Shown here: positions 59,880-64,000 of the stretch, in pieces
How positions within the stretch are numbered: the stretch's first letter is position 1
Layout: each line of letters starts with the position of its first letter
Assembly (NCBI RefSeq): GCF_963966145.1
Contig: NC_091053.1
Coordinates: forward strand, 5,084,001-5,148,000
From: Tenebrio molitor
Lineage: Eukaryota; Arthropoda; Insecta; Coleoptera; Tenebrionidae
Direction: 5' to 3'
Length of the DNA stretch: 64,000 nt
The notes under the pieces: model-generated
What the model was told of the DNA's origin: nothing
Databases searched by the model: none
What the model saw: the letters and a program-made list of their open reading frames with translations, nothing else
Translations under genes and position numbers: made by a program

Positions 59880-62800
59880 TAAGGTACTATATCACAAAGG
59901 TATCGCCAACGGTGCAGAGATATATCTCCTTCTCTTTTAATTTCGAGGCAGCAGCGAAATGTCATTAATGTAAATTCAGCTGTCAAAATTTGAATTTTCA
60001 AAGCGTTTGTTGTGTCTTGTGGATGTTTTTATATTTTTAACTGTTGTGATTGATAATTTTTAATTTCTTGTTGTTTGCTTGTTCGTAGTTTTAGTTTTTA
60101 TAGATAGGTAGTTATATACCTAGGTGGTGTTTTATTAATTGTTTTCAAAACTATAAACATGGTGCTTAAGTGTTGTGTTGCAAATTGCAAAAACAGAGCC
60201 GAAAAAGGACGAATAGTTTTATTTAGTGTCCCTATAGGTAAGTGTTTTATAGGTATATTTCAATATTTATTCATTTTTATTGCCCTTAGGTACCAAAAAA
60301 TTATTGCTGCAACAGAAATGGCTTGACGTGTTAGGCAGATCATCTCCTAATAGAAATCTGCGAGTTTGTTCTGTAAAATACTTCCTTTCACTAATTAATT
60401 TACCCTATTAAACAAACATATATTTTAGGTACACTTTTGTGAATTTGATTTTGATGTTAGTACTCGTTTCAGCGTGAAAAAAAATCTGAGGTTGCAGCCT
60501 AAAGCAGTTCCTCATTTAAATTTAGGTATAAGAGAAGATACTGCATGTGGTAAGTATGGTTTGAAGCAACAGCTTCTTTCCTTTTGCAATTTTTATAAGC
60601 CAGGACCAACTGATAAGAGAGATTCACCTTAACTTTTATCACCACATATACATAATGATATTAATTTCGTATGTATGTAATTTATGTATACTTATATGTA
60701 ACTTAGGAAGTATTAAACTAAACTAAAGCAATTTCGTTATTTTCTTTAGATTGCATATGTTCCTTCTCTGAACCAAACATTCCTGGGACCAATTTTTCAC
60801 TTCCTGAAGCCATTCCACGCTCCACCTTCCCAAATATTAAAAAAATAATTCCTTTACCTGACACAAGCCCATGCTCCTCAACCTTAATCAGCCTTGATAC
60901 CTTATCCACAACTTCTACATCTTTTAAAAATATTACTGAAACAGATCGTGAGTATTCATAGCACACAGTAATATGTATTTACACACTTTCGCTTTTGAAT
61001 TATTAGATATGGAAATACCACCCTCTGAATCCTCTCCCGAACCCTCATTTAATATCAATAGTAAGTCAGATGAAAGAATAGTACATTATAAAAGAAAAAT
61101 TGATGCGCTTCGCCAAGAGAATAAAAAAATTAAGACGGAAAACTCCACCCTAAAAGAAGGTTTAGATTCTTTTTTGAATGATGATCAGAAATTATCTTTA
61201 GGACGGCAATCAATGAGGGGTACCAAATGGTCCAATGAAACCATGATGAAAGCGTATAAAATTCGATTGGCTTGTGGTTCCACCGGGTATGAGGTTGTTA
61301 AAGAACTTGGACAACCTCTACCAAGTCAACGTACATTACAACGAAGAATCGAGCATCTAAAATTTTCTCCTGGGCTACTTCAAGAAGTTTTAAATTGATG
61401 CCGGCTTTCTTAGAGAGGATATTGAAAATATAATCTCCAAAGGTGAATCAATAGGACTACAAATTGACGCTGTAGTTAGCGACATGGGAGGTCAAAACCA
61501 AGCCCTTTGGAGATTATATAATATTCATGCAGGCAGGGATTCTCTAATCCAAAATTCAGCCCCACATCCTTTCGATCCTACCAGAAAACTATATTTTAAT
61601 CCAGATGCCCCACACATTTTAAAAAATTTACGTAACCACCTAACTAATGGTCAAAAAATTACCATTTCTGACGAATTTGTTAAAAAGAATGCACTACCAA
61701 CAAATATTGTGGATATTGAATACATAAAGGCACTGATTAAAATTGATTGCAAAGATCTTAAATTGGCTCCCTTTCTCAATGAAAGTTGTGCAAAGCCATC
61801 ACATTTTGAAAAGATGAAAGTCGGTTTAGCGGTGAGACTTTTGAACCACGATACAGGCGCGGCTTTAAGATACTGCGTTAAGAGGAATTTATTAAATCCA
61901 AACGCAGTAACGACAGCCTGGTTTTGCGAAACCATATTTAGATGGTTTAAATTAGTGACTAGCCGCAGTAGATCTCTAGCACTGAGCACTAAGATTAGTG
62001 AAAAGTATATGGATGCCATCAATTTCTTAAAAGATGTGATAAAACTGTTTGAACAGTTGAAAATTGGAACACAAAAAATTTGGAAACCGGTTCAAACAGG
62101 GGTTCTTTTGGCCACCACCAATGCAATAGAACTTGCAGATTTTTATTTAAAAGAAAAAAATTTCCATTATGTTTGTTTAGGCCGTTTTACCCAAGATGCT
62201 CTAGAAAACTTATTTTCCAACATCAGATATATAAATCCTGTCCCGAGTCCAAAATTTTTTAAAATGGCCATTAGAATAATTTCAGTGGCACAATTTTTTA
62301 AACCTAACAATCGTGGAAATTATGAAATAGATGACTCAGAGTATTTTGCGAATTTTTTAAACACAACACTCATTGACGAAATTGAAATCGACACTTCTTC
62401 ACTCAATGAAGATTTTGTTGAAGATTTAAACATTGATGAAATACAAAGTTTGTATTATTTAACTGGCAGAACAATACATCAAATTATCAAGAATAGTCAT
62501 CTGACTTGCAAGGTATGTTTAGAGGCAATCCAAACCAGTCCAAAGGATCCCTCGATAACTCAGTATAAGCAGTTGACTGAACTGAAAGCATTTTCAGATA
62601 AATTAATCTACCCTTCAAGGTACTTTAAATTAACCTTACCTAATAATTTATTTTTTCCTCTCTGTTTTTGTAGAAATGTGTTCAAATTAGTTGAAAGTGC
62701 AGAAGTCTATTTCCAGAAGTATCAAAGTTGCTTAATAAATGGAGAAACCAAACTGAAATTTATATCCAGAAGCTTTTTGAGAACAACACCTGATAGCTTG

Positions 62801-63474
62801 CCCAAGTGTCACCACTTAAAAGAAGCTATTGTTAATTTATTTTTCAAATCCAAAATTTATTTCCTTCTGAGATCTGTCAACAAAAATTATCACAAAGACA
62901 ATGATCCCATCAAGTGTGACAGCAAAAGCATTGGCATGCGAAGAGCTGTAACAAATATTTATTAATCCTTTACAACCTAACCTTTATTATTGACAATGAA
63001 TTTCAATACTTACCTGTGTACTTTCTCCTGAACGACAAAAATTTTAGTAGTTGCCCAACACATTAACACTAAGTCAAACAAAAATTATCAATTATAACAA
63101 TTATAATATAAGATTTTCCAGTCTGTTTTCCTGCAGAGAATAATCCATTTGCAGGAAACTTATAGTATTAACAATTTCCAGTTTGCATAATAATATTATA
63201 AAAGAATTAAGTGTGAGGTTATTACTAATACTAACATTTGATACTAATGACAATGACAGTTGAACAACTGTGAAAAATTCAAGCTCCCTAAAAAATACTC
63301 TTCATCTCTTTCTATGTAAGTTAATCTGTTTCACACGATACAAACAACCCTTGAAATTGTGTATACTTCTAGCTTTGTCACACTCACGGGATTTATTGAT
63401 AATGTCCTCTCTTTTAATTTCGAGGCGAAAAATTGTGGAGCGGAATGGCGCTACCTTCTAGATATAGTACCTTA
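59880..63474 (+). mobile_element. P-element-like transposon, 3595 bp, nested in element X
   Basis: Perfect 14 bp terminal inverted repeats TAAGGTACTATATC and GATATAGTACCTTA, with imperfect similarity continuing inward (AAGGTA(T/G)CGCC). Flanked by perfect 8 bp duplications ATAACAAG at 59872-59879 and 63475-63482, the length known for P elements. A subterminal 18 bp motif CTCTTTTAATTTCGAGGC occurs at both ends, near 59931 and 63409, in direct orientation. The interior encodes a THAP-domain transposase, listed separately. The transposase gene is internally deleted, so this copy is probably not autonomous. Terminal identity suggests recent insertion. Confidence 0.93.
60159..62965 (+). pseudogene. 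P-element/THAP9-type transposase, internally deleted
   Basis: Exons: 60159-60237, 60290-60372, 60429-60549, 60750-60947, 61007-61398, followed by an open stretch 61399-62965 in another frame. The N-terminus is a THAP zinc finger: CCVANC, then C53-x2-H56 (VCSVHF) and an AVPHL motif near its end. Next come a Ser/Pro-rich linker, a coiled coil (HYKRKIDALRQENKKIKTEN) and the block that precedes the catalytic core (GSTGYEVVKELGQPLPSQRT). The frame stops at 61398. About 30 bp on, the catalytic region resumes at DIENIISKGESIGLQ and VVSDMGGQNQALW, which holds the second acidic catalytic region, and runs to the C-terminus. The segment of roughly 130 residues with the first catalytic Asp, expected between these, is absent and the frame is shifted. 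The remaining frame is long and open, so the deletion is recent. Confidence 0.85.
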
Positions 63475-64000
63475 ATAACAAGTCGTGCCAATCGCTCAAA
63501 ACACTGCGTCCGGAAAAAAGTCAAAATATCGGTAGATGTCACCACCTCGCGCGTTATGGGAAACTGTAATAGTATTACAGAAATTACAGAAGGAAAAATT
63601 TATTCAAATTGTCAAAATTTAAATGTCTAGCTGTTTCTAGCGAATACAAATTGATATCACAAAATGATTTGCATTATTGTCATTGAAGTTCTTATTGTAT
63701 TTATTATTTTGACAATCAATGACAATTGATACTTATTCGAGTTTCAAACCCTTTTTATATCTAGCTGTTTCTCGCGAACACAAATTAATATTACAAAATG
63801 ATTTGCACCGATTATGATTGAAGTTCTTATTGTATTTATTGTTATTTTGATAATCAATGACGAATTAACGGTTGACATTTATTCTAGTTATAAACCTTCC
63901 GTAGTTATTACAGTTTCCATTCATTCGCGATCCAACTGATCAAAGTGCCTCTGGTGGCCATTTCACATCGAATGGCACGACTTGTTATTATCGGCGCGGA

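Larger units (their letters stand above)
59852..64000 (+). mobile_element. Element X, copy 2, split by a P-like element and cut by the window end
   Basis: The left 28 bp (59852-59879) match the end of copy 1: CGTCGTCTGCGCTGATCG then TAATAACAAG. The remainder resumes at 63483 (TCGTGCCAATCGCTC) and runs to the window end at ATCGGCGCGGA. By comparison with copy 1, only the final CGACG is missing, so full length without the insert would again be 551 bp. Ten substitutions and no indels relative to copy 1 were counted by eye. The left flank GTAACAAC (59844-59851) should be its target duplication. It lies about 420 bp downstream of the last visible helicase exon. Confidence 0.88.

Noticed and set aside
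60159..62965. A host THAP-domain gene
   Set aside because: It sits between perfect 14 bp terminal repeats and an 8 bp duplication and has the P-type catalytic block, so it is the transposase of the element.
1..64000. CRISPR arrays, operons, bacterial promoters
   Set aside because: Introns, signal-peptide exons and insect families show a eukaryotic nuclear genome; no regularly spaced short repeats were seen.
1..64000. tRNA, rRNA or other structured RNA genes
   Set aside because: None could be recognised by eye; a tRNAscan or Infernal run would be needed to exclude them.

Overview
This is a eukaryotic window, AT-rich and dense in introns, with GT-AG splice sites throughout. Its gene content (a Tolloid protease, two seven-transmembrane insect odorant receptors, a tandem array of secreted carboxylesterases, a YTHDC2/bgcn-type RNA helicase) points to an insect, most likely a beetle. 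The species cannot be fixed from sequence alone.

Layout. 1-1640: duplicated AT-rich repeat, then the 5' flank of the first gene. 1643-18557 (+): a complete tolloid gene (8 exons, 1095 residues when joined) with a 9.75 kb first intron full of transposon relics and a 3.4 kb fourth intron holding a tandem array of about 600 bp units. 19613-21081 (+) and 24956-22917 (-): two tail-to-tail odorant receptor genes of matching exon structure. The minus-strand one is interrupted in its last exon by a 551 bp non-autonomous transposon, called element X here. 25648-47445 (-): a cluster of carboxylesterases. Five look intact (E2, E3, E5, E6, E7), one carries a splice-site deletion (E1) and one is a decayed remnant (E4). 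All except E6 and the remnant E4 end in K-D-E-L, an ER-retrieval signal. 47446-54160: gene-poor DNA with several fold-back elements. 54161-beyond 59434 (+): a YTHDC2-like DExH helicase with R3H, helicase and ankyrin parts. The last exon visible here appears to start the YTH domain and ends in a clean splice donor, so the gene should continue past the window. 59852-64000: a second copy of element X, split by a 3595 bp P-element-like transposon with a THAP-domain transposase, perfect 14 bp terminal repeats and a perfect 8 bp target duplication.

How the parts relate. Tolloid would act outside the cell on BMP/Chordin-type substrates. The receptors and the esterases are both lineage-expanding families that deal with external chemicals, though nothing here shows they work together. 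The esterases arose by segmental tandem duplication: upstream flanking DNA of E1, E2 and E3 is also shared. Recent transposition has shaped the region: element X broke one receptor gene, a second X copy lies downstream of the last visible helicase exon, and a P-like element then jumped into that X copy. Many fold-back elements starting TACAGGG and flanked by TA, some nested, fill the gaps. All exon joins below were made by eye from reading frame, splice-site phase and comparison among paralogues in this window.
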